Part shown: positions 13,001 through 27,400 of the stretch, piece by piece
Position numbering within the stretch: position 1 is the first letter of the stretch
How the letters are laid out: every line of letters begins with the position of its first letter
DNA from: Saccoglossus kowalevskii
Lineage: Eukaryota > Hemichordata > Enteropneusta > Harrimaniidae
NCBI RefSeq assembly: GCF_000003605.2
Contig: NW_003145288.1
Coordinates: 31,526 to 95,525 of the forward strand
Direction of reading: 5' to 3'
DNA length: 64,000 nt
The notes under the pieces: model-generated
Seen by the model: only the letters and a program-made list of their open reading frames with translations
Told to the model about the DNA's origin: nothing
Databases searched by the model: none
Program-made: the position numbers and the translations under genes

Positions 13001-14714
13001 ATTAGAACTTGATTCTTTTAGCAAAATTACTACTTTGCACTTTTAATCGCGTGTTCACGTTCATTTATTTATTAGTTTTGACAAGTAATTAATTTTGAAT
13101 TGGTTAAAACGTGTACACATGGCTACAGAATAATTTAGTTTATTCCAACTCGATTAACTTCAATTAAATTGCCTATATAATTGGATTTATCAGACTGAAA
13201 TTCAACACGAATTTATCATAAATTGAGTTGAACTTGATTAATGTATTAAGGATAACAACACGTACTGTTTAATTTACCTAATTTGCATATACATTGTTGA
13301 GATGTGAAGCTCAACATTTTTCAAAAATGTTTGTTGTTCTGTTATGTATAAGTAACATATACTAACTACTTTTTACCTAGCCTGTTACATCGGATTTCCG
13401 AGGAATAGCTGTCAATTTCTTTAATATATATATAGATTTTAGGAATGTGTGGTTACATTTGACTAATGCTTCCAACAACACTGTCACCAGAACTGCGCAT
13501 GTACATTTCTACTGATCCGTTCTCTTGTAAATTTCGGCGTACATTGCACTGTACGCAGGTCACTCAAATGCAATTTGGTGTCATATACTTGGATAACGGT
13601 CGTAATTGGTACTTTATCGTGACCCTGGACTATGAGAATAACATCCAGTTTTATTATTTGTTTTGCATTTACTAGCTTAATGTGTATTAGGCTTTTAAGC
13701 AACTGTTAAATTTGGTCGATATGTAAATATTCGTTTTTTGTTAACCTCCTCGACGCATCCAATTGTGATGGTAGAGTCGCTCTAGTTGGGTGCCTCTATA
13801 AAAAAAATTCATCCCTTTGACATCATGTGATTTTCATTTTCGTGACATTCAAATACTGAAGAGCCGAAACAATTGTTTCGATGTTGTGACCCGCGTTATT
13901 CTGACAGCCCTTACTAAACTAGTAATTATCATCAACGCGACACGAGCTACATTCACACTTTGCTTGCAAATTTGTTTTTTGCTTTTTGTTGAGCACACCA
14001 ACAAATCTTGTTCTTACTCATCATACTACATGTGCATGGGAATGTCACATATTATTAAACGCCCTCTATACGGAAATTCGAATTGTTGCCATTCAGATCG
14101 TGATGCCTCTCCTGTTCCTGGTCGCAACAGGATACTGCAACGCTCTGAATGAAATATATTACACGCAAAAACAAATGCCAAAAATATTAGCCTTTGGTAA
14201 AATTAGCACTTCTTAAGCCTGCGGTATCGTACATGTGAATTGCTATATTAATAAATTAAGATTTATACCACTTAACTCAATTATTTAACGCGTCTACCCC
14301 CCTCATCACTTTGTTTATTTTGACTGTGCATGTTGAGCACAGCTGTAAACGCTAACGAGTCAATGTGAAAAGTATTTCTTAATTGAGTCGCTTTACCAAT
14401 TTCGCTACAGGGTTGGAATAATGTTTCGTGTTATGGAGTAGATACACCACATCGAGAAATTGTCCCAAATAGTGTCTATGTCACTCACAGTGAGGTTGAT
14501 AATGTAGCTGTGCAGATGCAGATACAGAACCAGCATATAGCAAACACATATAGCAAATAACGTATACACTCAACAATAATATCATGCGATTACATGGGAG
14601 TACGTGACTTGAGATCGATCGATCGAATTGCAGGTATTGATGATATTTTATTATTATGTTTTATACAAAACAGTATGATCTGCTGGTGCATGGCATACAA
14701 ATAAAGAACGTTTT

Positions 14715-14750
<36 letters not shown>

Positions 14751-15100
14751 AACACTAGTAATACTCTTTACTCTTGTGACTATTGTCCTCTGATCGGCGG
14801 ACAGTGATGTGAAGGTATGTCTCCGTCACAAACAAATACATTAAACGTGCACATTTGTTTATGAAATCGTTACGTAGCTAATCTGATTCTTTTAAGGACT
14901 CGGTCCGGCATGATGATAATGTGATCAGGCATCCTGAAGTCTGCGGGCTTACAGTTGAGAATAACGCAATCCGAATACCTCGTTCAACCCAATTTCAGAC
15001 AAGATACTTCAACATTCAATCTTACCTTGACTGCCACAGCCAATTACACATAACCTCAACTGTCTAAACACTGCCATTAAAAAATGTACAATAAATTGAA
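10051..15100. other. No gene recognised
   Basis: AT-rich unassigned DNA. Two small AT hairpins (about 10102-10125 and 10168-10193), a G-rich run near 11998-12018 and an AT microsatellite (14718-14746) are the only structured items. The 111-codon ORF near 13817-14152 is of a length expected by chance in a window this size. Confidence 0.45.
14718..14746. repeat. AT dinucleotide microsatellite
   Basis: An uninterrupted run of alternating TA, about 28 bases. Confidence 0.9.
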
Positions 15101-15130
15101 TTAAATTATATTAAATTATATTAAATTATA
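15101..15130. repeat. 10-bp tandem repeat, three units
   Basis: TTAAATTATA is repeated three times without change. Confidence 0.85.
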
Positions 15131-15414
15131 TATAAATTCATTTTAATTGAATAAGATTTTTTCTTTTAATTAATTCCTTTTTTGTATAGTCGTTTTTAAA
15201 ATTGGACTTGACACTGTCTAGACTAGTTACATTTGAAGGAATTTATGTGAACGGAAAATGGCAAATATCTTCCTGCATCGTGGAGCGAATACAAGAACAA
15301 TGGGTTGTACATGTGGTGTGGCCAGTTATATACGTCACACATAGATACGCGAGATCTCGCAGTGTACGGAAAATCATATCGTCAAAATATACTAGTCCTG
15401 GTATTTAGGAGCCA

Positions 15415-15492
15415 ATCAAATGGGTAGACAACATCAAAACAATGGCTGGTTACAACGTGGCTGGGAAGCTGCTAAAGGAACGTCGTAGCTGA
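15415..15492 (+). mobile_element. LINE ORF2 C-terminal tail fragment
   Basis: The frame reads IKWVDNIKTMAG and then KLLKERRS before a stop at 15490-15492. This resembles the kRWvDdIkk.aG.....A.dR..W tail that follows the reverse transcriptase in many animal LINEs (RTE/CR1/L2-like groups). The usual K/R-rich lead-in immediately upstream is not recognisable, so this is a short 5'-truncated relic. The sequence after the stop (GCAGCTGACGATGACGA) is compatible with a decayed 3' end. The clade is not assignable. Confidence 0.45.
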
Positions 15493-18400
15493 CCTTCATA
15501 AGTTAGAGGGCAGCTGACGATGACGAACACTGATGAATTGGAAAAATTAATGTAAACATGACGTTTCTAATAAACATTCAATATCACATTAAAAACCAAC
15601 ACATCTGGTGTTAGTTCCTTAAATAAACAACACGTAGAACAGATTCATGTAATGTAATGTATTGAATTTCCATGAATTTATTTGGTTTTGACTAATTTGC
15701 ATATATTTTAATAAATCGAACGTTCCGTCGAAAACACTGTAACTCGTTGACATGGATTCATTACGCAGTCGTCGCGTGTAACTCTCAGAATAAAATGGGC
15801 ATTTTGTTTATGTTCTTGTTTTATGAAGAATTATTTAAAATAGCAGTTCGTTATTATCAGTACAGATGTCGGGATCCAGATGAGTTCTGAGAAAGGTAGA
15901 TTCAATCCAGAAACATTAATTTCAGAGACAATAACGACTGTTTGTTCTCCAGAACAAAATTAGATACCATGAATTCAATGAATGACTGTAATATCTGAAG
16001 AGTTTAGAACGTATTTGAATTGCATACATTGCATAAATTGATTTGCTAGAACAATATTCGGTGTTGTTGATTTCCTTGTAGGTTAGGACTCGATGAAAGG
16101 GGAGATGCTTTCATCGGTTAAACATTTCTAGCTTATTGTCTTCGTGGCGACACTAGACATACTGTGACAACACCTGGCCTAAGTGTTTGGCTTGTTTGCA
16201 CTTTGCGAAACGACGGTTTCCATTGCGGAATTATTCAAATGAATGAATCACGATTGCACTTATCAAATTCCGAATTTCAGCTTTCATTACATTGCTTGGA
16301 GCCACCTGCGTCTCACCGGTTCGACCGTTAGAAAAGTCAGGCAGCTGTTTTAAAAAACACATATCGCATGGTATTATTATAGAAATGCGAAAAAAACAAT
16401 TTTCAACAATCAGCACAATGCACCATTTACAAAATTCATAAATATCGAGCAGGATTTGAGCAACACCTTTCATGATCACTATTCAGGTAAAATTGAAAGA
16501 ATTGAGGAAAAACAAAAACATAATTTGTATATCATCATTAATATGATCAATTTTAGCAAGGTGCCACACTTTTTTTCATGTGTAAGCACTGCGATCAAGT
16601 AATCACGCTAGAAGTCTATTAAGGGTGTATGTTGCGTTCATTACAATATTTTCAGAAACGCTGTTTTTAACGCAGATGTGATACTCAGTAGTTATTTTCA
16701 ATAAATATACTATCATGTTTCTGTTTTAATATGTAATTGACACTTGGACATTCTTATATAAGTACGGCGCATTGAAATTCGAAATACAAACAACGCAGGC
16801 GCAGTAGATTGGAATCGTAACTAGGTAATGTAGAGACTGACTATACATTTTGTTTCACGCCGTAACATAATCGCCTGTTCTTTTTTTTTTTATAAAGGGC
16901 GGAACATTTGACCGGTTTCCATGGTTACTCGAAGAAAGGGACAACGGGTGGCTGCAATAAGGTAGAACGCATTATCTCCGCCAATCAGCTTTATCCAAGG
17001 CGGTGGCCATGGCAACTGCCTCATAATATGGGAATCAATCAGACGATCTGCGAATTCATATCTTTCCGTCAATACAGTTTAGATGAGCTTATAGTTGTCT
17101 CGGCGCTTGGTCAGGTAACGCATATTGTGAAACGTTGGCAGCGTGATTTCAGACGAGTTACGCGGGTTTTGACTTGATTCACTGGGCGGAGCAGCTGCTG
17201 TGCTTGCTTTCAGCGCAGCAGGTTGGCAGGTACGTGTTGATATTCACTTGAGCTTAACAATCAGTAGTTAGCCTTCTCGTACTTAAATTACGGAGGCATG
17301 AAATCTTACAGTTTTCCTGTCTTCGCGGGTGTGGATCAATGTTCCCATTGCTGGATCCATGAATAATTGCTTCTGATTTAGATATTTGTCGGTTTCGCAT
17401 AGGTGCTACGTGCTAAACCTTCCGGGATTATTTTTTTGGCGATTAAAGGTACCTTACGTATTACCTTATGATGGAACACAAGCTCGCGCATGCATTAATC
17501 TAACGATAAATGCAGATACATACTCGTAACACCATTCAAAACGGCGCTTCATGTGTTATAATAAAAATCTTTTGAAAAATACTTATTATACGTTAATGGT
17601 AATGAATTACCCAGAACTCGTTTCTGGCTATAATCAATATTGATTACACTGCTTGTATTGTATTTAATCTTTATTGCCTTGTATTGACTGATGTTTCAAT
17701 GTTCCAATCTCCGGAAATCCATACGTCACTATTACATCTTTCTACCTAGTGCATATAAAAAATATATAGCGCTGGGACAGATTTGTTTTAATTATTAGAA
17801 ACGTTAGATTTTATTTGACACAAATTCTTGGAGTGATAAGTAGATATTCGGATAGCTGTTTTAAGTGTGATAATAATATGACGAGGACGAATTCAAAATG
17901 GAAGAATCGATAACCTACTTGGACATAAATATCAAATAGCACTGAAGTGCCAAAATATTCTGTTCCAGGACACAGACACATTTTGTACCACCATATAATA
18001 CGCATATCTCGTATCAGGAAAGCTCAATCGCAACGTATATTGGTTTGTGTATTCGTTATCAGCGACGTCTACCTCACTAAGGGCCGCGGTTCACGGCCTT
18101 GCAAGTTCATTATCAGTCAATCATCCATTAATCGATGTTATCGAAACAAATTATTTTAATTCAATATGCAGTCGTTTACTATATAACATTGTAGAACCCC
18201 CAAGGAAATGTACACACGCATTTAGTCGCGTGATTCGAAACGAGTTTACGAACGCAGTCTCCAGTGGACCGAGTCTTGAGGGACTAAATCAATGTTGCAA
18301 AACAAGAATCTGCGATTCCCTTCGATTGATCACGTTACAGTGATTTGATATGACATCATCAGTCGCAATAACGAATAGTCTACGAACCGTATTCTGTTTT

Positions 18401-21400
18401 TGTCGTATCTTTAGTACCGAGGCAGTATAACTGATAACATTATTTATGTAACCACCCCGCAATCCATAAATTAAGCGTTTTGAAACGACCGTTTCATTCA
18501 AAGATTAAATTCAAATAGCTATGGTGCATTCGTTAATTGCCCACGTGAAGTTATAAATTTGGAAATAAACTGTATACTTATTTTTTAAGATGACAGGCTG
18601 TTAGTCAAACAGACACAGCGACGGCATTGGTTTTATTGCTTCCTCAAGTGGATGTAAATACGCGCTATATGTAGAGCATATATGTACATCCGTTACCCTG
18701 GGGAATTCGTTAAATTTGAACATGTCTCAACTAACAAGTTCATGAGAAGGATATAATAATATAGAAGGCGTATATATGTGTTTTTGAGACTGCATGTTTA
18801 GATCCGCCAAATCAATGAATAATATAAATGACTTTCCATGGAAGTGGGCGTCAGCATCGTGTTTGTTAACAGTAGGAAAACAACGATTGGTATGCCACGC
18901 CACGTTCCTGGATGATACGTACTTCCTTTGTTATAATATACTGTCCATTTCATCATGTACACTCGCTGTTATATCTGTTCGACGATATCTTCGTTCTTTG
19001 TATGTGGGACGTCATCGAAATCATTCACTATATACACCTCTTCAACGTGCAAATAAATTAATTAATTAATTAGAGTATGGATAGCATATTTAATTAGCAT
19101 ATTATACAAAGTCGTGTATGTATGTGTGTGTGTATGTGTGTGGAAAGGGAGGGGGGCTTAACGTGAATTTATTTGAACATGTTTAATATTATGCCATATA
19201 GCCATCACATTGATATAGCCCGATGGGAAAATACAACATCAATATACGTCAAGTCACATATACAGATCTTAGCATGCACAATCACGTACGAACTCAGAAC
19301 ACTGGTATAACTGGCGAGAAAATCGACCGTCCCTCGTGAACAAAGTCGACAATAAGCCAATGTACGTGCAATTTCTAAAATCAATCCCCGATGATCTATC
19401 ATGTAGGATGTTTGCTGTATCACGGACAAAAAGGATTTGTGTTTTAATGAACTATGAACAGGAATCAGTCAAAATTGACGCCTATCGATTTTGTGAAATA
19501 GGAGGATGGTGCTTGTGCATTACCATGGATATAAATGCGTAATTATACACTAGTTACTGTATACCTGCTTTCTTTATTATATGACAGGTCACGACATACA
19601 CAGAGTGTGAATTAATAAACAAATACAGCTTGTATTCATGAGAAGCTAATGTTATGCTATTGAAAGGCGATAGATATGATCTTTTTAATATATAGCATAT
19701 TGTCACAATCAAAGACGATATACTAATCACACTGTGTAATGTATACGGCATAGAAATTTGTTTAAACTTTCATGAAACATTGATACACTAACAATCTCTC
19801 GATTAAATACCAATTTGTTCAATAATCAAAGCTGATGACGTCATATTTGATCTCGGAATGTTCCAAGACCTAATTATCGATTTATTGGCTTAGTTTAAAA
19901 GAAAAAGAGAGTGTACAGTTATGATGCACACTGATACTTTTGTAATTGAATAACCTGAGCATTTAATGCATAACCTACCTTGTTAACGTTTAACATCAAT
20001 CGAACTGTTGTCAGATAATTTGATTTAAAATAAAAAAAATAATGAAGTCTCAAATGGATGATTTTATTAGATCACTTTGCATTTTAGTATTTGTTTAATT
20101 TCAATTCATCGTATTTATTTTTACAATATTGTTTGACTTGAGATGTTATTTTAGAATTGTTCAGTCTTGATCAAAAACATTATTTAAAATGTCCGAGATT
20201 ATGGTAGCTATTAATGCACTTAATTTACAACAATGATGTTATAAGGCATACTACGCAAACTATGGGACATATTTGGCATATATATATAATATACTCTAGA
20301 CAGATTTAAGAGGTGTGACATAACAACAGCGTTTGACTATTACCAACTGTCAAGTTGAAAAAAAAAACCTAAAAAAAATTATAATATCTGTACATATGTG
20401 AAGACGCACAGAAAGTGAAAGAATTTATTTTAAATATCTTGGATTCAAATGTCTCTGTCACAAAGATACATATTTTCATTTTACGCCCTTTTTTTTCGTT
20501 TTTGAAGAAAACTTAAGACACCTGAAATTGACAATGTATTCTATATTAAAACCATTAATAATTACCGATTGCACGTGAATGTTGAAAAAAAAAATATATA
20601 TATTTTTGAGGGTATTTGTCTTAAATTATGTAAGTGCCTGAAAAAAATGTTTTTTTTTTCTTATAAAGTATGTAGTGTTTCCACAATATGAAGAACAATA
20701 ACTTTTCAAATGTTTTTTTGAAAAAATACTGTATTTGTGTCCATAAAAATTTTACACTGTCGTAAATGGGAAGTCTTCATCGTAGTGTTCCGTGTGTTCA
20801 TTGCACCTCTTTCAATACTTACATATGACTTCAAGTCATTCAGTTTTACACGAAGTTTATAACACTCTTGGGGAAAATAATTGGGTAAATATCTAAAGGC
20901 AAACCGCGAGTATTTAGTGTCGACATAAAAAGTAGCGTACACAGTAGAATGAAACAATTGACATGTTTTACAGCCATTATTCCGATATGCACCTCGTCTC
21001 GGTACGTATCATTTGACTTCAATATACGCAAGATAATTCACTTAAGTCAAAGTTACTGTAAATTGCATATTCATTTAATGTATGTATGTTCAACATAGTA
21101 GACATATTGTAATAGCTGTCATAGTTCAAATAAATTGGTTAAAAATATAGTGTAGGGTTGCTTTGTTATTTATTTTTTTGTGGACTCGATGACTTTACTG
21201 ACTTGATGACTTTGCAATTTGTTTTTTGTCAATTTATTATTTTACAAAAATGCAGGGGACACAAATCAACAAATGTGGGGACATTATTATTAGATATTCC
21301 GCAATGCAACGCAAAGACAACGCTCGTGAATAATGCCAACGATTATAGTCACGATGGTTACCAATCATATTTATTTAGATGACGTCACATTATAGATGGC

Positions 21401-24400
21401 CCACGGCCACATTTGATGACTTTCGTCTAATTACATAAGGGAATACATTTAGCAAGAACACAGAAGCAATTATGTAATTGTTTTCTAATCTAGTTTATGT
21501 CTAGTACATACAATAGATGCGACAGATATTCTGGGAATACATACACAGATTTTTAACAAATTAGGTAAATGCACATGTGAAATATACAGTACTTTAGGAA
21601 AAATATATATTACAGGAAATACAAGTCATTAATATCTGAAATCGCGATTATACTTTTAAAATAAAATGTTTTAATACCAGCATATTTCATTCTGTATTTA
21701 AATTACACGCTACCTTATCTTCTAATATCATGAATAATTCATATAAATCAATGTACAAGACCCAAAAAAGAGGACATAACCCACAAAACGAAACACATGA
21801 ATGGTACCGTTATTAATGGTACAGTACACAAAACACAGTAACAACCTGGGAACACTTTTTGGGACGTCAGATTAAACGCAACCATTCAATTGACGGCAAA
21901 TGCACTGAAATCTGAATTCAGCACATAGGCGATAAAGTACTGACTTTCAAAATGACGGACTGCTCAGTTATGTGACGCGCTGCACTATACGTTGTATATC
22001 ACTACTGCTCATTCGTTATCGTGACTTCAAATCTTGTTTTGATTTGAGATGTGCTTAATGAGCTTATTATTTGTATTATATAGACTCATCGTCCCGAGAG
22101 GTTGTAGGTCGTTCTGACTATGAAATGCTTGACTTTACATGTCTGCAAAAACTTGCATATATCTGTCTAGTCACGGAGAGTCTGCGTTTATCACGCGCTA
22201 TTTCGAGCCGACGTTTCTGAGACGGTACATGTGACGTAATGATCTTCTTACAGTTTGCAGCGCATTTGCTATGACCATAAGTGGATATGTTTGTAATGTG
22301 CCTGTAATTTTTATTACCCCTGGTATTTTTCATGAATTCCTACTCAAAATAACACCAAAAACATTTTCACAGCACCTCCTGCCTGCGCGACCGTTTTGTT
22401 AAGCACATGCGTACAGTGGAAATAAAATAAGTCGTCTTTACACTTGTTGATAATGAGGAAATGGATACAACAGGTGTTTTACTCGTTAATGGAATAAATA
22501 TGTACGCCACGTTACTGAGCCGTCTGTGATTTACAAACTCTATACTTTATCATCAGTCGGCATGAATTCAAATGTCAATGCATTTCTCGTCCCTTTCACG
22601 TCTCGTTTGTTCCTTGTTCTTGGTTTTATTCCCATTTTGTCTTGGTTCCTTCCTCGCTCGACGGTTTTATTTATTCTCGGCACATCTTGCAGTTACTTTT
22701 ATTCAGTAGTAGTTTCACCTTATATAACACTTCGATCCCCAGGAGAATAAAGCTCATTCCTTGATGGTCTACCCACACGTATCAATAGGGGCTTCCCCAA
22801 TTACCTAGGTGTCCCATGATATGCCAAATAGTGTTGAACTATGATATAGTGAATGCAGGAGGTGTCAGTCATCTGGATAGTGATAGCGGGTTGCGTTGGG
22901 GGAAATCAATGCATTGCTTACGATGTAATTCCTCTAACCTTTGTGCACCTGCTGTTCAATTCGATATGTGTGAGAATCCCAGAACATCGACAGAACCAAA
23001 TTGATCTGTAAGCTCGGTGAATATTTTTCCATTTAATGTTATGCGACATGATGACAATTGTTTGAATCATCTGTGATGTTGCGCTCAAAACACCAAATTA
23101 TTACAACTGTGAGATGTAACTTTAGTCGGGGAAATTGATCTCAGCTTTTTTTTCTTAAATTCACTATGTTTTTTGAACATTGCAAATACATGACAGCACA
23201 TCTATACATAATAAAAACAAAACAAAAATAATTGTATCCTTGAATTCCTAGTTAACGCTACTTACCACGAATTTACACAACATCCTTCCACGACAAGCGT
23301 TTACCACACCATATTGTACCATAGATTCATATCCCCGTAATGAAAACGATTAATGCAAATTATAAATTTTGTAGCATGTTCTAAGTTTCTTACTATCCAA
23401 TTACAAATGTAAATTCCCAGATCTTCGTGTCTTGGTTACGTGATTTTAGAAACACATTTTGTAAACTAAATAGCAAACTGGTTATGTTTATATATGCGAT
23501 CATGTGACCACACCCTTGGCATAATGCGTATATACGAACTAATCTGGTGCGCAGTTACAAACAATTAACTAATCGAATGGGAGTATCGTTTACTTAAACC
23601 AAGTCTTAATGGCACGTCAAATTGTGTGCATTTATAGACAATTTGATATTAATTAAAAATCTTGTAATAAGATAATTTTACAGGATAAAGAACCTATTAC
23701 AACACGAAAAAACGCGATTCAAACTCGCAATCACGACAGGCGCCTCGCATCGCCTAAGACAGGTAACTGTCCTTAAACGGACAGTTTAAAATGGCGTGTA
23801 GAGTACATACTACAGACATTGTCACCTGTTCCGTTCACAGAATTACGTTAGCATGTAAGTGGGCACTTCGTTTTACGGCAAATTGACGTTTAGGCTAATG
23901 CACAAGTAAAGGAAATAGAAAATCCGACATGATTGAAAAATAGCAGTGACCCTTAAAGTAGGACGAACTTAACTGAGTCGAATAGTTAGTATTACATTCA
24001 AAGCTACGCGCTAGGAAGCCTGTAACAGTGCGTAATATTGACACTCTCAAATACGGTGTTTCATATTTATTATGTTTAAAGAAATGTAAAACTGTTTAAC
24101 GTTAAAATTTATTACGATATATTTAAATAGTTAATGAAATACACAGATGAAAATCTTTCAAAAGTTGCCCTGATTCACTAAGGCAAATATGATATTAAAA
24201 TGCACGACGTATATGTAATATATTCATGTGCAAAACATAAAATACTATACACATACTTGCATATGTTGTACATACTAGCCCAACGCACATAATACATAAT
24301 ACATAATCCATATTCACAGCAAATAATTTATGTGATCCGATAACAGTTAACAGATTCAAATGTCAGACTAGCTCAAAGGCATACTGCAATGCAATATCGA

Positions 24401-27400
24401 CACTTTATAAATATACATATGAGTTCGTATAGATATTGCCGAACTGTTATCTTTATTATATCATTTAACCCGTTTTTTAGATAAATTGAGGAAAGGTTTA
24501 GTCAAAATGCTAAGAAACATTAATCGACAATGTGATAACTTAAAACTTGCTCCAAGGCATACTGCAATGTAAAATCGAGATTTCTAGTTATCTTTATGAT
24601 ATTATTTGGAATGTGTGTGATGAATTGAAAAAAGGTTCATCTTAATATTCAGGAAGATGAATATGCACGCTGCATATATCGATAGGAAGTAACAATAAAA
24701 AAGAATTATATTTTGTATAAATATATACGGGAGCAAATCACAAATGAAATGTCAATTCATTAACATAGTGACAAACTAAATTGAGACGATTGACGTGTGA
24801 CGCAAACAAACGCCATTTTGAACTTTAATAAGCAAATACATATGTAAGCTCCGAACGTATTCATGAATGGAGATTATCACCAATACTCGACGTGTCACGA
24901 TGTTTGACTATGGCAGTTATCGACACTGTAAATCGATTATAAGCTAATGTTGACGACAGCGTTTCCACCTAATATATCAAGTGTAATTGCGGAAGAATTA
25001 ACCGATCAATCATCGGAAACCGAAATTCCATGTGTCAGTCGTGACGTACAGAGAATTATCACCATATTTGTATTTCTGGTTATGCTTTCTGTGGTGTACA
25101 TTAGCGCAGTGTGCATGGCACATGGTTTTTATAGATCAACTGCACATTACTGATTGTTCCCGATTAAAAGTGGCCGCAACAGTGCCATCATTAGAAGGTA
25201 TACATAAATGAGGCACGACTAACTTTTTTATGAATTTTACTATCACATCTCGTCCTTGGCGTATTAGTGACACGGTATTAGTTTTCAGAGACAAGGTTTG
25301 TCGACAATACGGACAGTAAGAGTCAGTAATCTAGTAATTAATCAGCGTGGTGAACTGAGGCGTGCCAGGGTGAAGCTGATTTAATGGATGAGCGCCCATC
25401 AGATAAGGTATAGGCGAAATTCTTCGCGTTATGTTGTATACCGTTACACTATAACAGATAAATGTTGATGCTGTTGCCATGACAATATTTTCAGGTGTTT
25501 TGTATATTTTATCTGAAAACATACACAGCGACACTGTGGAAAAAAGTTCAGCATAGCATGAAGCCAATATATGTGTTTTATCATTTGCGTACATATAGTT
25601 TCTGACTGCGTTCACACATTCGAAAACCATATGCTCCGTCGCTATTACGTACAATATATGTATGTTCCAATAACAGAGCTGTTGTAACAATATGTGTAAT
25701 CACAAAATATGGCGACTCGTAACCGTGCAACGTAAATAAAATCTCGTATGCTTTAATCAATTATTGACAATGCTAATCCATTGTTGACAATCTTTTAAAT
25801 TTGCCTGTTAATTCATGCATATTCCAATTCCCATTCAAGCTTAAATCACCATTCAAGGCGCGCAGAAGACAACATCTTTTCTCTGTGCGATGGAGATTGG
25901 TGTACGCAGTGTAGCGTGAAACCAATGACAGATACTATGTAACAAAGCTGCTGGCAATGTGCACATATAAACTTGCAAGGTAATAGTTAGATTTCAGATT
26001 ACTTTGCAATTTCGTTGCATTAGTATGTTGATTTGGCTTTCACAGATGACATGGACAATATGTATGCACGTAGGTTACCCTGTAAAATACGCTGTATGTC
26101 ATTGTATCCATAAGGGCAATTCCACAGCAGAAGGGACATGAGGGAAAAATTAGAAATGACTATTCTATATATGGTAGAAATGTATTCAGCCTCTCAGAAA
26201 GAAGTTGTTCTGAATTAGACCCATGATTTTCCTTCACGAATGTGCCTTCAAATATATGTTACATGTTTTCAAGCCTTTAGACTTCCAGAGTAGGAGTAAT
26301 TTTAGCCTTTAAATGCTTCTTAATTTAAGTTGCTTAATGGTTCATTATCACTTGATTTAATATGCTAATACCATCAATTTGAAAAGTATAGACACTTGAC
26401 ATATTATTCGAAATGAGATGTCAGTATGTAAGTAAACTTATTGAATTCAAGAGCTGTGCCAATGGACAAACTGTAACATCCATCATGTAACGTCCGTCAC
26501 TCATTGTAATGTAATATATTGTTGTTGGGTTTTGGGGTTTTACAGCAAATTGCAATTTGTACTTTTCTGCGACCATTTTGAGTTAATTTTTAGGGGAGAA
26601 ATGATTTTCGACCTGTTAATAATTACGAGTTAATTTTTGGGGGAGAAATACAAATGTAAAAACTGAGACAAGTTATCAGACAATCTGAAAATAAAGTTGC
26701 ATGTCCTTTTGAACGTCAGTCACATACTTATTTCTGACTACCCTAAGCTGTATGTCAAGCTAAGCATATTTTCTCTTGGCATGAGAATGTCTGTGGCATA
26801 AGCACGTACGTCTATAACACAGTATCAAATTCCATGAGGTAATACTCTAGTAATAAGGGCACTGAAATAACTCCCAATTCATCTGAAAGTAACGTTCAAC
26901 ACCGTGGAATTGCCCACAATATACACCATGCGGTGCAAATTCATGTAACTCGTGGAGATGTCAAATCAAATATTTTTGAGCAGGGTTTTATTTTCTGTCT
27001 AATATAAGCAGAGGCAAGTTACAAACATCAAAAAACTCACAGCCATGGCAAAGCGCCTTGCCAATGTAAGCAGAGGCGCACCGCAGTACGCCATCGTCAA
27101 CAATGCAAATACGTCACACACAGCGACTTACATATAAAGCCAAGTCCTTATGTTCGGTAAGATCTGATCTGAAGTTTTCCCATCGGGAACAAGTACATGT
27201 CCTTCAGTAGCAAGTATAACTAATGTAAGTACTAGCAAGTTACGAGATTCCTGACATAGCAATTGACTCCACACGTCGATTCGGTCGCTGAGAAGAAGAA
27301 TATTTATTTTTATTGAATTTTGGCAATAGACTCATGTAAGTGGTAAATAAAATGCCCATGATGAAAACATGGATACGTCAAGAATCCAATTACACAGCAA

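Noticed and set aside
23705-23765. tRNA-like T-arm (minus strand, GAGTTTGAATCGCG) with a possible anticodon stem
   Set aside because: No D-arm or acceptor stem could be paired and box A is absent. At most it is a tRNA-derived SINE relic.
24947-25153. 68-codon ORF with a hydrophobic run (IITIFVFLVMLSVVYISAVC) resembling a first transmembrane segment of a receptor
   Set aside because: No neighbouring exon, splice site in a useful position, or homologous motif was found. T-rich DNA often reads as hydrophobic.
25331-25690. 119-codon minus-strand ORF
   Set aside because: A few ORFs of this length are expected by chance across six frames of 64 kb at this base composition, and no domain is visible.
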